Source: Anaerotruncus colihominis (GTDB taxonomy: Bacteria; Bacillota; Clostridia; Oscillospirales; Ruminococcaceae). Taken from it: a stretch of 64,000 bases of DNA. Both the position numbers and the translations under genes were made by a program. Where the stretch lies: contig CP102255.1 in the NCBI GenBank assembly GCA_025146135.1, forward strand, positions 1,612,001 to 1,676,000. The letters are read 5' to 3'. The notes beneath the pieces were generated by a model, which saw only the letters and a list, made by a program, of their open reading frames with translations, was not told the DNA's origin and did not search any database. Numbering within the stretch: position 1 is the stretch's first letter; the number at the start of each line of letters is the position of its first letter. Positions 19,263-26,177 of the stretch are shown one piece after another.

Positions 19263-19925
19263 ATGACCGATCTAGTGTTCCTAGAACCTAACAAGCTAGG
19301 TTCAGAGCCTTTTACGACATCAGATGTGATCGCAGCGCAGGCGCAGATCAGCTATCGTTCCGTACAACGGATGATCGAGCGTCACGAAAACGATCTGGCC
19401 GAGTTTGGACAGGTGCGATTTCAAATCACACCTGTTAAATACGCCAGGGGAACGAATGATAAGAAAATCTACCAACTTAACGAACAGCAGGCGACGTTGC
19501 TTATCACCTATCTTAAAAACACGCCGCCGGTTCGGCAGTTTAAAAAAGACCTGGTACAGGAGTTTTACCGGATGCGCAGGGAGCTTACACGCCGCCAGAT
19601 TTTCCGTGACGCGGGCAAGCCCATCCGCAGGACATTGACCGACGCTATCCGGGATAGTGGGGAAGATGGCCGTATGCACGGACACGCCTACGGCACCTAT
19701 ACAGACTTGGCTTATAAAGCCGCGACGGGGAAGATCGCCCGGATACTTCGGAAAGAACGGGGCGCCTGTGCAAAAGCAATCGCAACGGACTTTCTTACGT
19801 CGGACGAGCTGTCCGCTTACAACAAGGCCGAGGAACGCTTGACCGTCCTGTTGGACATGGGGCTTACATACGATCAGATCAAAACGCTGCTTTTAGTCCA
19901 GACCAGCAAAAGGCTGGCCGGATAA
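19263..19925 (+). CDS. Rha-family phage regulatory protein
   Basis: This 220-residue protein has an N-terminal winged HTH of the Rha type (FTTSDVIAAQAQISYRSVQRMIERH, later YQLNEQQATLLITYLKNTPPVRQFKKDLVQEFY). The VRxFKxxLVxxFY segment is diagnostic. The C-terminal part is an ORF-specific domain with YKAATGK. Rha-type proteins are lysis-related regulators, and some act as antirepressors. AAAAGGAG lies upstream. Confidence 0.82.
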   Translation: MTDLVFLEPNKLGSEPFTTSDVIAAQAQISYRSVQRMIERHENDLAEFGQVRFQITPVKYARGTNDKKIYQLNEQQATLLITYLKNTPPVRQFKKDLVQEFYRMRRELTRRQIFRDAGKPIRRTLTDAIRDSGEDGRMHGHAYGTYTDLAYKAATGKIARILRKERGACAKAIATDFLTSDELSAYNKAEERLTVLLDMGLTYDQIKTLLLVQTSKRLAG

Positions 19926-19926
19926 A

Positions 19927-19948
19927 GCAAAAGCCGCCCGAAGGCGGC
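19927..19948 (-). terminator. Leftward terminator of coiled-coil gene copy 1
   Basis: GCCGCC/GGCGGC (19933-19948) with a 4-base loop is followed on the minus strand by TTTT. The same structure ends copy 2 at 21052-21073. Confidence 0.7.
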
Positions 19949-19958
19949 GTGAAGGAGG

Positions 19959-20177
19959 TCAAACGGCCTCGTGATACTCTTTTTCGTACCGGCGGATGGA
20001 CATCTGCGTATCTTTTGCGGCCTCGTTGATGCAGGTTTCGAGGAAATCCAGACGTTTGTCCACTTTATCAAAGCGGGCATTCATCTTATCCTCGAGCCTA
20101 TTCAAACGATCATTAGTTTTCTGTTGCTCAATTTGCATCTGTTGCAGGATTGCTAAAATCTTTTCTTCGTTGTTCAT
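19959..20177 (-). CDS. Small coiled-coil protein, copy 1
   Basis: This 72-residue protein is predicted to be one long coiled coil ([20 protein letters not shown], then heptads of [20 protein letters not shown]) and has a conserved C-terminus ending [11 protein letters not shown]. Function unknown. A second copy at 21084-21323 has the same ends but a different middle, and both use an identical upstream control region. The promoter is TTGACC, 17 bases, TATAGT on the minus strand; AAGGAGG lies just before the start. Confidence 0.6.
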   Translation of the reverse strand: MNNEEKILAILQQMQIEQQKTNDRLNRLEDKMNARFDKVDKRLDFLETCINEAAKDTQMSIRRYEKEYHEAV

Positions 20178-20206
20178 GGCGCAGCCTCCTTCGGGATGGT
20201 ATTTCT

Positions 20207-20235
20207 ACTATATCACGTTGAAACAGGGCGGTCAA
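20207..20235 (-). promoter_or_regulatory. Promoter of coiled-coil gene copy 1
   Basis: On the minus strand TTGACC (20235-20230), 17 bases and TATAGT (20212-20207) lie about 30 bases upstream of the start codon. The identical promoter for copy 2 is at 21353-21381. Confidence 0.65.
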
Positions 20236-20276
20236 CAGTTTGCAGGGCCACCAGGCAAATGGCAGGAGGTGATCAC

Positions 20277-20333
20277 ATGAGAACAGAACAGACGCGAAGG
20301 ATGTTAAGCCTAAGCGTCTTTCTTTTTATCTGA
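20277..20333 (+). CDS. Possible 18-residue peptide, copy 1
   Basis: The frame MRTEQTRRMLSLSVFLFI starts nine bases or less after AGGAGGTGATC, a near-complete anti-16S match. The coding part itself contains AGACGC/GCGTCT and a T-run, so it ends in a terminator. It is repeated exactly at 21423-21479. It may be a leader peptide or only a gene remnant. Confidence 0.3.
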   Translation: MRTEQTRRMLSLSVFLFI

Positions 20334-20399
20334 ATGCACTGGAATCCATATAAGTTGAAAAGGGCTGGCCCTGGAAGGGCGCAGCCCCCTCTCCCTTTA

Positions 20400-20738
20400 C
20401 TATGGTTCCTGCTTGTTTATGCTATCGAGGGCATTTACGAAAGCTAACACGGCTTTCACATCTCTATCTGACATTTTCTGAATCTTTTTTAAAACTTCGG
20501 ATTTGTCAGCAGTAATCTCGTCTACAGCTAATTTAGCCCCATCACCTGTCAATATCCATTGAGAAGAATAACCGTAGCTTTCCTCAATCAGCTTTGCTAA
20601 TGTATCAGAAATAGTAGTTTTCTTGCCGTTGACAAGCAAATTGACATAATTTGCGCTGATTCCGAGAGTTTTAGCAAAATCTACTTGTTTGACTTTTCGT
20701 TCCGCCAATATAGCCTGTATTCGTTGTCCTAGCGTCAT
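20400..20738 (-). CDS. XRE repressor (switch 2)
   Basis: This 112-residue protein has an N-terminal HTH (KVKQVDFAKTLGISANYVNLLVNGKKT, about residues 15-41) and the YGYSSQWILTGDG segment seen in phage repressors, then a helical tail with a RDVKAVLAFVNAL motif. GGAGGTG precedes the start. It is divergent from a 53-codon gene at 20857, with operator-like repeats between. Confidence 0.78.
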   Translation of the reverse strand: MTLGQRIQAILAERKVKQVDFAKTLGISANYVNLLVNGKKTTISDTLAKLIEESYGYSSQWILTGDGAKLAVDEITADKSEVLKKIQKMSDRDVKAVLAFVNALDSINKQEP

Positions 20739-20773
20739 TGTATCACCTCCAAGAAATATAGTACACCAAAAAT

Positions 20774-20842
20774 TTAACTAAGTCAATTAAAATTTTTCTT
20801 GACATTTGATTTAGTTGGTGGTAAGCTTTGATTAAGTCAAAG
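20774..20842. promoter_or_regulatory. Operator and promoter region of switch 2
   Basis: Rightward promoter TTGACA (20799-20804), 17 bases, TAAGCT (20822-20827). Related sites TTTAACTAAGTCAATTAAA, TTTGATTTAGTTGG and the inverted repeat CTTTGA-N5-TCAAAG (20826-20842) surround it. They differ from the switch 1 sites. Confidence 0.6.
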
Positions 20843-20856
20843 AAAGGTGAGGTAAA

Positions 20857-21018
20857 ATGAAAACTCAGTTAGATAAGAAAACGAATGAGCGAGAGGAATT
20901 GATGTATAAGGTTGACAAACTGCTTTCTGCTTCCGACATCCGGCAAGTCAAAGTATTTATAGCTGGTATAGAGGTTGGAAAAACGATAAAAGAGGAGCAA
21001 CCGGTGCAGATATCCTAA
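20857..21018 (+). CDS. Small protein of switch 2, function unknown
   Basis: A 53-residue frame (starts MKTQLDKKTNEREELMYK, ends EEQPVQIS) lies right after the switch 2 promoter with AAAGGTGAGG upstream. It is helical, with IRQVKVFIAGIEVGKTI near the end, typical of short Clostridial phage proteins next to repressors. It occupies the place of cro but has no obvious HTH. Confidence 0.6.
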   Translation: MKTQLDKKTNEREELMYKVDKLLSASDIRQVKVFIAGIEVGKTIKEEQPVQIS

Positions 21019-21051
21019 AACACCCAACTGCATAAGGGAAAGATAACAGAT

Positions 21052-21073
21052 AAAAAAGCCGCCCGAAGGCGGC
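21052..21073 (-). terminator. Leftward terminator of coiled-coil gene copy 2
   Basis: GCCGCC/GGCGGC (21058-21073) with six A on the left gives a minus-strand terminator, the same as for copy 1. Confidence 0.7.
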
Positions 21074-21083
21074 GTGAAGGAGG

Positions 21084-21350
<267 letters not shown>

Positions 21351-21352
21351 CT

Positions 21353-21381
21353 ACTATATCACGTTGAAACAGGGCGGTCAA
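21353..21381 (-). promoter_or_regulatory. Promoter of coiled-coil gene copy 2
   Basis: TTGACC, 17 bases, TATAGT on the minus strand, identical to copy 1. Confidence 0.65.
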
Positions 21382-21422
21382 CAGTTTGCAGGGCCACCAG
21401 GCAAATGGCAGGAGGTGATCAC

Positions 21423-21479
21423 ATGAGAACAGAACAGACGCGAAGGATGTTAAGCCTAAGCGTCTTTCTTTTTATCTGA
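21423..21479 (+). CDS. Possible 18-residue peptide, copy 2
   Basis: Exact copy of the frame at 20277-20333, with the same strong AGGAGGTGATC ribosome binding site and internal terminator. Confidence 0.3.
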   Translation: MRTEQTRRMLSLSVFLFI

Positions 21480-21571
21480 AGCACATAAGTTGAGAAGGGC
21501 TGGCCCGGAATGGTACAGCCCTTATGCGGTAGTTAGGTTTTATCCTGGAGTTGTAGTTTTGAAATGCGGCA

Positions 21572-21820
21572 TTACTTATACACATCGCCCCTGTTTCCAA
21601 TGTTCATCACCCGAACGACAAGCACATCATTTTCGATAGTATAAAGGATACGAAAGCTACCCACCCGAAGCCGATAAAGGTTGGAATATCCAGCCATTTG
21701 CTTAATGTCGCCGGTATTAGGCAGGGCCTGAATAGCTTTTATTATTCGATCTCGATAGCTTTGCTGTTGTTTTTGCAGGAACTTCATAGCAGGTTTTTCT
21801 ATAACGATTTTATAGCTCAT
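21572..21820 (-). CDS. RelE/ParE-type toxin
   Basis: This 82-residue protein matches the RelE mRNA interferase fold: KIVIEKPAMKFLQKQ at the start, then the GYSNLYRLRVGSFRILYTIENDVLVVRVMNIGNRGDVY block typical of the family. It would cut mRNA on the ribosome. Its ATG overlaps the stop of the antitoxin gene by one base (TAATG), so translation is coupled. Confidence 0.88.
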   Translation of the reverse strand: MSYKIVIEKPAMKFLQKQQQSYRDRIIKAIQALPNTGDIKQMAGYSNLYRLRVGSFRILYTIENDVLVVRVMNIGNRGDVYK

Positions 21821-22038
21821 TACAGGTCTACCCCCAACTGACGTGCGGCTTCTTCAATGCTGATCGCCTCACCCTTATCAGGATCAGCCTCATACTGTTT
21901 GTACAGGGATTCGCAAAAGGCATCATCAGCGGCCTCGTCAATGGCTCTCTTTGCAGCTTCAAGGATTGTCGCAATATTAGCAAGTTGTTCCTCGGCCATC
22001 TCGTTCAGAATAGCAATGCATTTTTCTTTATTGCTCAT
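21820..22038 (-). CDS. RelB-type antitoxin
   Basis: This 72-residue acidic helical protein lies directly upstream of the toxin and ends SIEEAARQLGVDL, a common end in antitoxins paired with this RelE group. It would bind and neutralise the toxin. No DNA-binding fold is evident at its N-terminus; the RHH protein upstream may supply repression. AAGGAG precedes the start. Confidence 0.75.
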   Translation of the reverse strand: MSNKEKCIAILNEMAEEQLANIATILEAAKRAIDEAADDAFCESLYKQYEADPDKGEAISIEEAARQLGVDL

Positions 22039-22093
22039 ATGGTATTCTCCTTCCGTTAATTCCTGTGCGACCTGCTTGCTGCTATTGAAATGG

Positions 22094-22270
22094 TTACTTT
22101 TCGGTGCTCGATTCTCCCTGTTCTTTTTTTAGAGCCTCCATACCTAGTCGGATAAGCTCTAATGTTGCTTGGGTTCGATTCGGATAACGACGTTCAAAGC
22201 GAAAGTCATCAATTGCTTTGAGCATTTCTTTGTCAAGAGTAATAGTGTATCGGGGTTTATCAGTCGGCAT
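22094..22270 (-). CDS. Ribbon-helix-helix repressor
   Basis: This 58-residue protein is of the Arc/CopG type (PRYTITLDKEMLKAIDDFRF, then NRTQATLELIRLGMEAL). The ATG at 22270 has GGAGGTG six bases upstream. It is the first gene of a leftward RHH-antitoxin-toxin operon. The promoter region is full of GGTGAA sites, its likely targets. Confidence 0.78.
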   Translation of the reverse strand: MPTDKPRYTITLDKEMLKAIDDFRFERRYPNRTQATLELIRLGMEALKKEQGESSTEK

Positions 22271-22289
22271 CATTTTCACCTCCATAAAC

Positions 22290-22318
22290 ATTATACATCA
22301 GTTCACCACTTATGTAAA
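22290..22318 (-). promoter_or_regulatory. Leftward promoter of the RHH-RelBE operon
   Basis: On the minus strand TTTACA (22318-22313), 17 bases, TATAAT (22295-22290). One GGTGAA site lies inside the spacer (22302-22307). Confidence 0.75.
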
Positions 22319-22389
22319 GGTGAAAATCTGAAAAATATTTCTTGACATTTCACCGGTTCACCACTATAATAAAAACAACAAAGTTCACC
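22302..22389. repeat. GGTGAA/TTCACC operator array
   Basis: TTCACC is at 22302, 22349, 22357 and 22384, and GGTGAA at 22319. Two copies form TTCACC-GG-TTCACC. They sit within or next to two divergent promoters, so they are probably RHH binding sites. Confidence 0.65.
22342..22370 (+). promoter_or_regulatory. Perfect consensus sigma-A promoter reading right
   Basis: TTGACA (22342-22347), 17 bases, TATAAT (22365-22370). The spacer holds TTCACC-GG-TTCACC. No gene on the plus strand starts nearby: the transcript would run antisense through the repressor gene at 22423-22761 toward 22916. Confidence 0.7.
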
Positions 22390-22422
22390 AAATCATCAGT
22401 TCATATGGCGTATTAAATCGGA

Positions 22423-22761
22423 TTATCGGGATTCGTCTTGGTTGAGTAATTTTTGCTGGGTATTTAATAGTTCCTTTGCCATCAAAAGAAGATACTGCTG
22501 TGTTTCCGGAGCAAGGTGGCTGAATATCTCCGTAAATTCTTTTTCGTATGGCGATGAAAAAAACATATCGCCGTTTCCCGTACGTAGCCAGTTTTCATTT
22601 ACGTTGAAACAAGAACAAATTACTTTGATGTACCTATCAGATAATGGGTTGTTACCATTTTCTATCATGGAGTAAGCGGTCTGTGTAATGCCTAACTCTT
22701 TGGCGAAATTTGTCTGGTTCATTTTTAATGCCTTGCGTAACTGCTTCAAACGCTCGATCAT
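22423..22761 (-). CDS. XRE repressor (switch 3)
   Basis: This 112-residue protein has an HTH (MNQTNFAKELGITQTAYSMIENG, about residues 14-36) and the phage-repressor-like segment CFNVNENWLRTGNGDMF. A helical tail follows. I use the ATG at 22761, which has GAGGTG about eight bases upstream; a GTG three codons earlier is possible. It is divergent from the small gene at 22916, with ATATCATTA/TAATGATAT repeats between. Confidence 0.8.
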   Translation of the reverse strand: MIERLKQLRKALKMNQTNFAKELGITQTAYSMIENGNNPLSDRYIKVICSCFNVNENWLRTGNGDMFFSSPYEKEFTEIFSHLAPETQQYLLLMAKELLNTQQKLLNQDESR

Positions 22762-22829
22762 ATGGTTCACCTCACTTATTGTGTTTGTAATAATAGAATA
22801 TCATATCTGCTATATAAAATCAAGCAAAA

Positions 22830-22882
22830 ATATCATTAATTTAATAATTGCTATTGACTTTATATTAAAATAATGATATATT
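22830..22882 (+). promoter_or_regulatory. Operator and promoter region of switch 3
   Basis: TTGACT (22854-22859), 17 bases, TATATT (22877-22882) reads right. ATATCATTA (22830-22838) and TAATGATAT (22871-22879) form an inverted repeat around it. Confidence 0.6.
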
Positions 22883-22915
22883 GTAATCATAAAATTAATG
22901 AAAGGAGCGATAAAA

Positions 22916-23083
22916 ATGACCGCATCGACTATTAAAGAAACAGCGGACATCTTAAAACGATTATCTCCGCAAAATCAAGCATATTTTATGACTCTCGTGC
23001 GAGTTGCGGAAACCGCTGAAAATGGTGTCAAAAGCACCTTTATCGAACAGCCCCATAAGCCGCCGACCGATCGGACAGCATAA
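22916..23083 (+). CDS. Small protein of switch 3, function unknown
   Basis: This 55-residue protein (start MTASTIKETADILKRL) has AAGGAG eight bases upstream. It contains the helix SPQNQAYFMTLVRVAETAENG, a pattern I associate with short Clostridial phage proteins beside repressors. No HTH is obvious. A GCCGCCC/GGGCGGC hairpin follows at 23088-23105. Confidence 0.6.
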   Translation: MTASTIKETADILKRLSPQNQAYFMTLVRVAETAENGVKSTFIEQPHKPPTDRTA

Positions 23084-23147
23084 AAAAGCCGCCCCAGCGG
23101 GCGGCGAAATAGAAAGATCGATCAATGTAATAAGGAGGGAAAGCCAC

Positions 23148-23261
23148 ATGGAGCAAAAAGTTGATATCCGCCTTGATAGTGAGGCATTGGATAATGCCAT
23201 AGAAAAAGCAAACCGACTTGCCGAACTTTTGCGAGAAGCCCAGCAAATAGTACGAAATTGA
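23148..23261 (+). CDS. 37-residue helical protein
   Basis: The frame MEQKVDIRLDSEALDNAIEK ... REAQQIVRN has AAGGAGG nine bases upstream. It overlaps the next gene by four bases (TTGA). Short proteins of this shape are common in Clostridial phages upstream of an XRE gene; function unknown. Confidence 0.6.
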   Translation: MEQKVDIRLDSEALDNAIEKANRLAELLREAQQIVRN

Positions 23262-23446
23262 GAGAAGCCCGCGAGAAGATTCCCAGCCTTACACAAGCCG
23301 AAATTGCAAAAAAGGCTGGTATTACAACAAGGGCCTATCAAATCTACGAGGCAGGGGAGCGCAAGCCCAAATCGGATGTGGCAATCCGAATCGCTGACGC
23401 TCTGAGTGTGAAGTCTTACCAGGACTTCAAAAGACTCTTTGAATGA
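23258..23446 (+). CDS. Small XRE HTH protein
   Basis: This 62-residue HTH (SLTQAEIAKKAGITTRAYQIYEAGERKP) starts at TTG 23258, overlapping the preceding stop, and lacks its own good ribosome binding site, so it depends on coupling. It may act as a Cro-like regulator for switch 3. Confidence 0.65.
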   Translation: MREAREKIPSLTQAEIAKKAGITTRAYQIYEAGERKPKSDVAIRIADALSVKSYQDFKRLFE

Positions 23447-23463
23447 ATAGGGAGGCGAAACAA

Positions 23464-23613
23464 ATGGACGAAAACCGCACCTCGAAAGACCCCCGCATTT
23501 CCACTGAGAATCTGGAGTACTGCTCCAAGTGCGGCGGGGAAATCAGCCGGAAATGGAATTACTGCCCTAATTGCGGGGCGGCTGTTCCCCATCAAAAGAG
23601 CGAGGAGAAATAA
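23464..23613 (+). CDS. 49-residue zinc-ribbon protein
   Basis: Two CxxC pairs (CSKCGGE, CPNCGAA) form one zinc ribbon near the C-terminus. GGGAGG precedes the ATG at 23464. Its 3' end overlaps the opposite-strand zinc-ribbon gene by 47 bases. Confidence 0.6.
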   Translation: MDENRTSKDPRISTENLEYCSKCGGEISRKWNYCPNCGAAVPHQKSEEK

Positions 23614-23827
23614 ACTCCTCTGCAAGGAAGGTCGATTGTGAACCGCAATACGGGCAAAACACATCTGTTGGGCGCAGACCGCCGGAATCTTTATCAGACA
23701 TAGGGCAGTTTCCATCAGTGCAGTAATTGCGGAGGGGATTTCCACAATTAAAGCAATAAGTTTCGTCGGTGGAACACTCAGGATTCCCGCAATGTGGACA
23801 GACGATATACTGCATTTCATCGTTCAT
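23567..23827 (-). CDS. Triple CxxC zinc-ribbon protein
   Basis: This 86-residue protein has CPHCG, CFNCGNPL and CPYCGSQ motifs, so one or two zinc ribbons. Function unknown. It lies leftward, between switch 3 and switch 4, and overlaps the end of the gene at 23464-23613 on the other strand. Confidence 0.55.
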   Translation of the reverse strand: MNDEMQYIVCPHCGNPECSTDETYCFNCGNPLRNYCTDGNCPMSDKDSGGLRPTDVFCPYCGSQSTFLAEEFISPRSFDGEQPPRN

Positions 23828-23908
23828 TTAGGATTCAATCCTTTCATTGTTTTATTGGGGGTAAACTCAATTAAAGGATAACACGGCACGAACAAAAAGG
23901 CAAGGCGG

Positions 23909-24124
23909 CTAGTGGCGGGCTGGGTCATCCGATCTGCCGCAGAGATAATCCAGCGACACGTCGAAGTAGTCGGCTAGGGCGATTATAACGGATAGCGTTG
24001 GCTCACTGTCGCCAGCTTCATATTTACGGTATCCGCGATCGGTAATTCCAAGAGCGGCAGCAATAGCAATTTGGCTTGTGCCCTTGGCATTTCGCAACTC
24101 TTTTAAGCGTTTTTGAAAAATCAT
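23909..24124 (-). CDS. XRE repressor (switch 4)
   Basis: This 71-residue protein is an HTH with little else (GTSQIAIAAALGITDRGYRKYEAGDSEP, then YFDVSLDYLCGRSDDP). GGAGGG precedes the start. It is divergent from another small HTH gene at 24226. Two nearly identical palindromes lie between them. Confidence 0.8.
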   Translation of the reverse strand: MIFQKRLKELRNAKGTSQIAIAAALGITDRGYRKYEAGDSEPTLSVIIALADYFDVSLDYLCGRSDDPARH

Positions 24125-24145
24125 AGAGAACCCTCCAAAAAACTA

Positions 24146-24202
24146 TTGAAAAGGAACTAAAGTTCCTATATAATCGTTGCATAAAAGGAATTAAAGTTCC
24201 TT
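24146..24202 (+). promoter_or_regulatory. Operators and promoter of switch 4
   Basis: TTGAAA (24146-24151), 17 bases, TATAAT (24169-24174). The palindrome AGGAACTAAAGTTCCT (24152-24167) fills the spacer exactly. A second one, AAGGAATTAAAGTTCCTT, is at 24185-24202 beyond the start point. Confidence 0.75.
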
Positions 24203-24225
24203 ATCGGAAAAGGGGAAAGATGGGT

Positions 24226-24450
24226 ATGAAACTTAAGGCGGCGCGCGAAGCGTCTGGCAAGACACAAGTGCAGGTCGCCAAAGAAGCAGGGATAACTGTA
24301 CGAGGTTATCGAAAGCTGGAGACAAAAGATGAATACAAGGCGATACAGACAGCAATCAGTATCGCCCAAGCACTCAACAGTACAGTTGAAGATTTGTTCG
24401 GGGCGGCAACCCCGGACATAACAAAAGAGCCGGGCGGCAACCCGGCGTAG
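24226..24450 (+). CDS. Small XRE HTH protein (Cro of switch 4)
   Basis: This 74-residue HTH protein (KTQVQVAKEAGITVRGYRKLE) has a dimerisation-like segment AISIAQALNSTVEDLFG and a short tail. The ATG at 24226 has AGGGGAA at a better distance than the ATG at 24220. It is divergent from the switch 4 repressor. Confidence 0.75.
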   Translation: MKLKAAREASGKTQVQVAKEAGITVRGYRKLETKDEYKAIQTAISIAQALNSTVEDLFGAATPDITKEPGGNPA

Positions 24451-24539
24451 TGAGTACAACCAAAGAATAGCATACAGCACCCCAAAAATCAAGAAAAAAC
24501 TGCCCTGACGGGCAGCAGAAAAGAGGAAGGAGTGACAAT

Positions 24540-24848
24540 ATGAAGCGTGCAACAATGGGCGCACATGAGGCGGCAAAGGTGATGTCTCTAGCGGGCATCC
24601 CAATTACATATGAAAAGCTGCGTTTTGCGTTGCAGCAAGGATCTTTCTCCGAATTTGCAATATTGATTGATATGCGTGATGCTAAGACCAAGCGGGGAAA
24701 TTACGAGTTTCTGATCTTTCGGAAAAAACTTGAAACGTACCTGCGGGAAAATTGCGTGGATGAACTTTCGCCGGCAGTAGTCAATATGCTGTACAGCGGG
24801 GATTATCAATATGATATTAGCGAAGGTTTTGAAGGAAAAGGAACGTGA
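24540..24848 (+). CDS. Hypothetical phage early protein
   Basis: This 102-residue protein starts MKRATMGAHEAAKVMSLAGI. The segment AAKVMSLAGIPITYEKLRFALQQG looks like a winged-helix/excisionase-type DNA-binding domain, as in phage proteins that read a site. No firm family. GAAGGAG precedes the ATG. If it is a recombination directionality factor, it would be the missing excisionase, but this is a guess. Confidence 0.55.
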   Translation: MKRATMGAHEAAKVMSLAGIPITYEKLRFALQQGSFSEFAILIDMRDAKTKRGNYEFLIFRKKLETYLRENCVDELSPAVVNMLYSGDYQYDISEGFEGKGT

Positions 24849-24852
24849 AAAC

Positions 24853-24999
24853 ATGAGGCGAATTAAAGTAATCTACGGAGACGGAACAACAGAGCGGTAC
24901 TGTGTAAATGTAAGCTATGCGGAGGCTTTGGAGCTGGCGCGCAGGCAGGCGCGGAAACAGGGTACATATGTGCGGGGATTCAGTTGTGTACGAGTATGA
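24853..24999 (+). CDS. 48-residue hypothetical protein
   Basis: The frame MRRIKVIYGDGTTERYCVN ... GFSCVRV has AAGGA ten bases upstream. It starts four bases after the previous stop. No family recognised. Confidence 0.5.
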   Translation: MRRIKVIYGDGTTERYCVNVSYAEALELARRQARKQGTYVRGFSCVRV

Positions 25000-25058
25000 T
25001 GAAAAGCCCCGCAGGACTGGCATCCCGCGAGGCGCATAAGAAAAATGTTTCATCTAAA

Positions 25059-25080
25059 TTTTACGCAATGCTGCGTAAAA
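25059..25080. repeat. 9-bp hairpin before the PP-loop gene
   Basis: TTTTACGCA and TGCGTAAAA flank ATGC. It could be a weak terminator or a regulatory hairpin 17 bases before the next start codon. Confidence 0.45.
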
Positions 25081-25096
25081 AGTCAAGAGGGATATT

Positions 25097-26164
25097 ATGA
25101 ATTGCATTGAACGATATGAAGCGGAAGGTACGGCGTCAAAAATATCGGCTTTCCGAATTAAGCAGCAGCTACCATATGAACAAAAGGTAATTCTTGCGGA
25201 ACGCCGGGCAAAAGAATATTATCGGGAAATTACTGGACGCGGGCAGAACGTCCATGTTTCGGTGGGCGGTCTGGACAGCATTACTTTGCTTATCTTTTTG
25301 AGATCAATTGGTTTGGAGGATATACCGGCTGTCTCGGTATCATGTCTGGAGGATAAAAGCATCCAAAAGATACATAAAAGCCTGGGCGTCATACCGTTAA
25401 AGCCATTAAAAAGCAAAGTGGAAGTAATCCGTGAATTTGGATTCCCTGTTTTATCAAAGGAGATCGCGGGAAAGATCGATTTGCTCCAGCGTCCCAGTGA
25501 CAGAAACGCCACAGTCCGGCATGCCATTATCACAGGTGAAACAGGAGACTATGGCGGGAACCGCACAGGCACACGTATGAAGATGCCTCAAAAGTGGCTT
25601 GAATTGTTTGGAGGATATGAAAACGAGAACGAGGGCGTCAATTATCAGATCGCGCCTTTTAAAGTATCGGACAAGTGTTGTTATTACTTGAAGGAAAAGC
25701 CTTGTGACGATTATGCGCGCAAGCATAACAGCGTGCCCTATTTAGGACTGATGGCCTCGGAAGGTGGACGGCGGCAAAAATCATTGATGATGCATGGATG
25801 CAATTATTATGGCAAAACAGTTACACGCAGTTGTCCATTTGCAATTTTTGGCCGTCAGGATTTGTTGCAGCTTGCGCTTGATCTAAATGTTCCAGTACCG
25901 GAAATCTACGGCGGAATTGTGAGAGATGAGGATGGGACGCTGCACACGACAAAGGCGCAGCGAACCGGATGCAGCATGTGCGGGTTTGGAATCCATCTTG
26001 AAAAGCGGCCGCATCGTTTTGACCGGCTTCGTGAAGAAAACCCGGCTGAATGGGATTTTTGGATGTATCGCTGCGCTGTCGATTCGGAGACTGGAGAACC
26101 GTTTGGTTGGGGACGCGTACTTGACTATATTGGAGTGCCGTATAGAGCAGAGAACTTAAGGTAA
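25097..26164 (+). CDS. PP-loop (PAPS reductase-like) phage protein
   Basis: This 355-residue protein has the ATP-pyrophosphatase PP-loop VSVGGLDSITL (SGGxDS with Ser replaced by Val-Gly-Gly-Leu-Asp-Ser context) at about residues 55-65, as in PAPS reductase/DndC-like proteins. A later cysteine cluster (CCYYLKEKPC, HGCNYYG, SCPF and CSMCGFG) could bind an iron-sulfur cluster or zinc. Such proteins are frequent in Clostridial phages; substrate unknown. No sulfate assimilation or dnd genes are nearby. GAGGG precedes the ATG. Confidence 0.7.
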   Translation: MNCIERYEAEGTASKISAFRIKQQLPYEQKVILAERRAKEYYREITGRGQNVHVSVGGLDSITLLIFLRSIGLEDIPAVSVSCLEDKSIQKIHKSLGVIPLKPLKSKVEVIREFGFPVLSKEIAGKIDLLQRPSDRNATVRHAIITGETGDYGGNRTGTRMKMPQKWLELFGGYENENEGVNYQIAPFKVSDKCCYYLKEKPCDDYARKHNSVPYLGLMASEGGRRQKSLMMHGCNYYGKTVTRSCPFAIFGRQDLLQLALDLNVPVPEIYGGIVRDEDGTLHTTKAQRTGCSMCGFGIHLEKRPHRFDRLREENPAEWDFWMYRCAVDSETGEPFGWGRVLDYIGVPYRAENLR

Positions 26165-26177
26165 AGGATTGTGTCAA

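Larger units (their letters stand above)
20155..20334. repeat. 180-nt exact repeat, copy 1
   Basis: The bases 20155-20334 are identical to 21301-21480. The repeat covers the first codons of the coiled-coil gene, its ribosome binding site and promoter on the minus strand, and an 18-codon open frame with terminator on the plus strand. Confidence 0.9.

Noticed and set aside
25097..26164. DndC of a phosphorothioation system
   Set aside because: No dndB, dndD or dndE-like genes are present, and single PP-loop genes are common in Clostridial phages.
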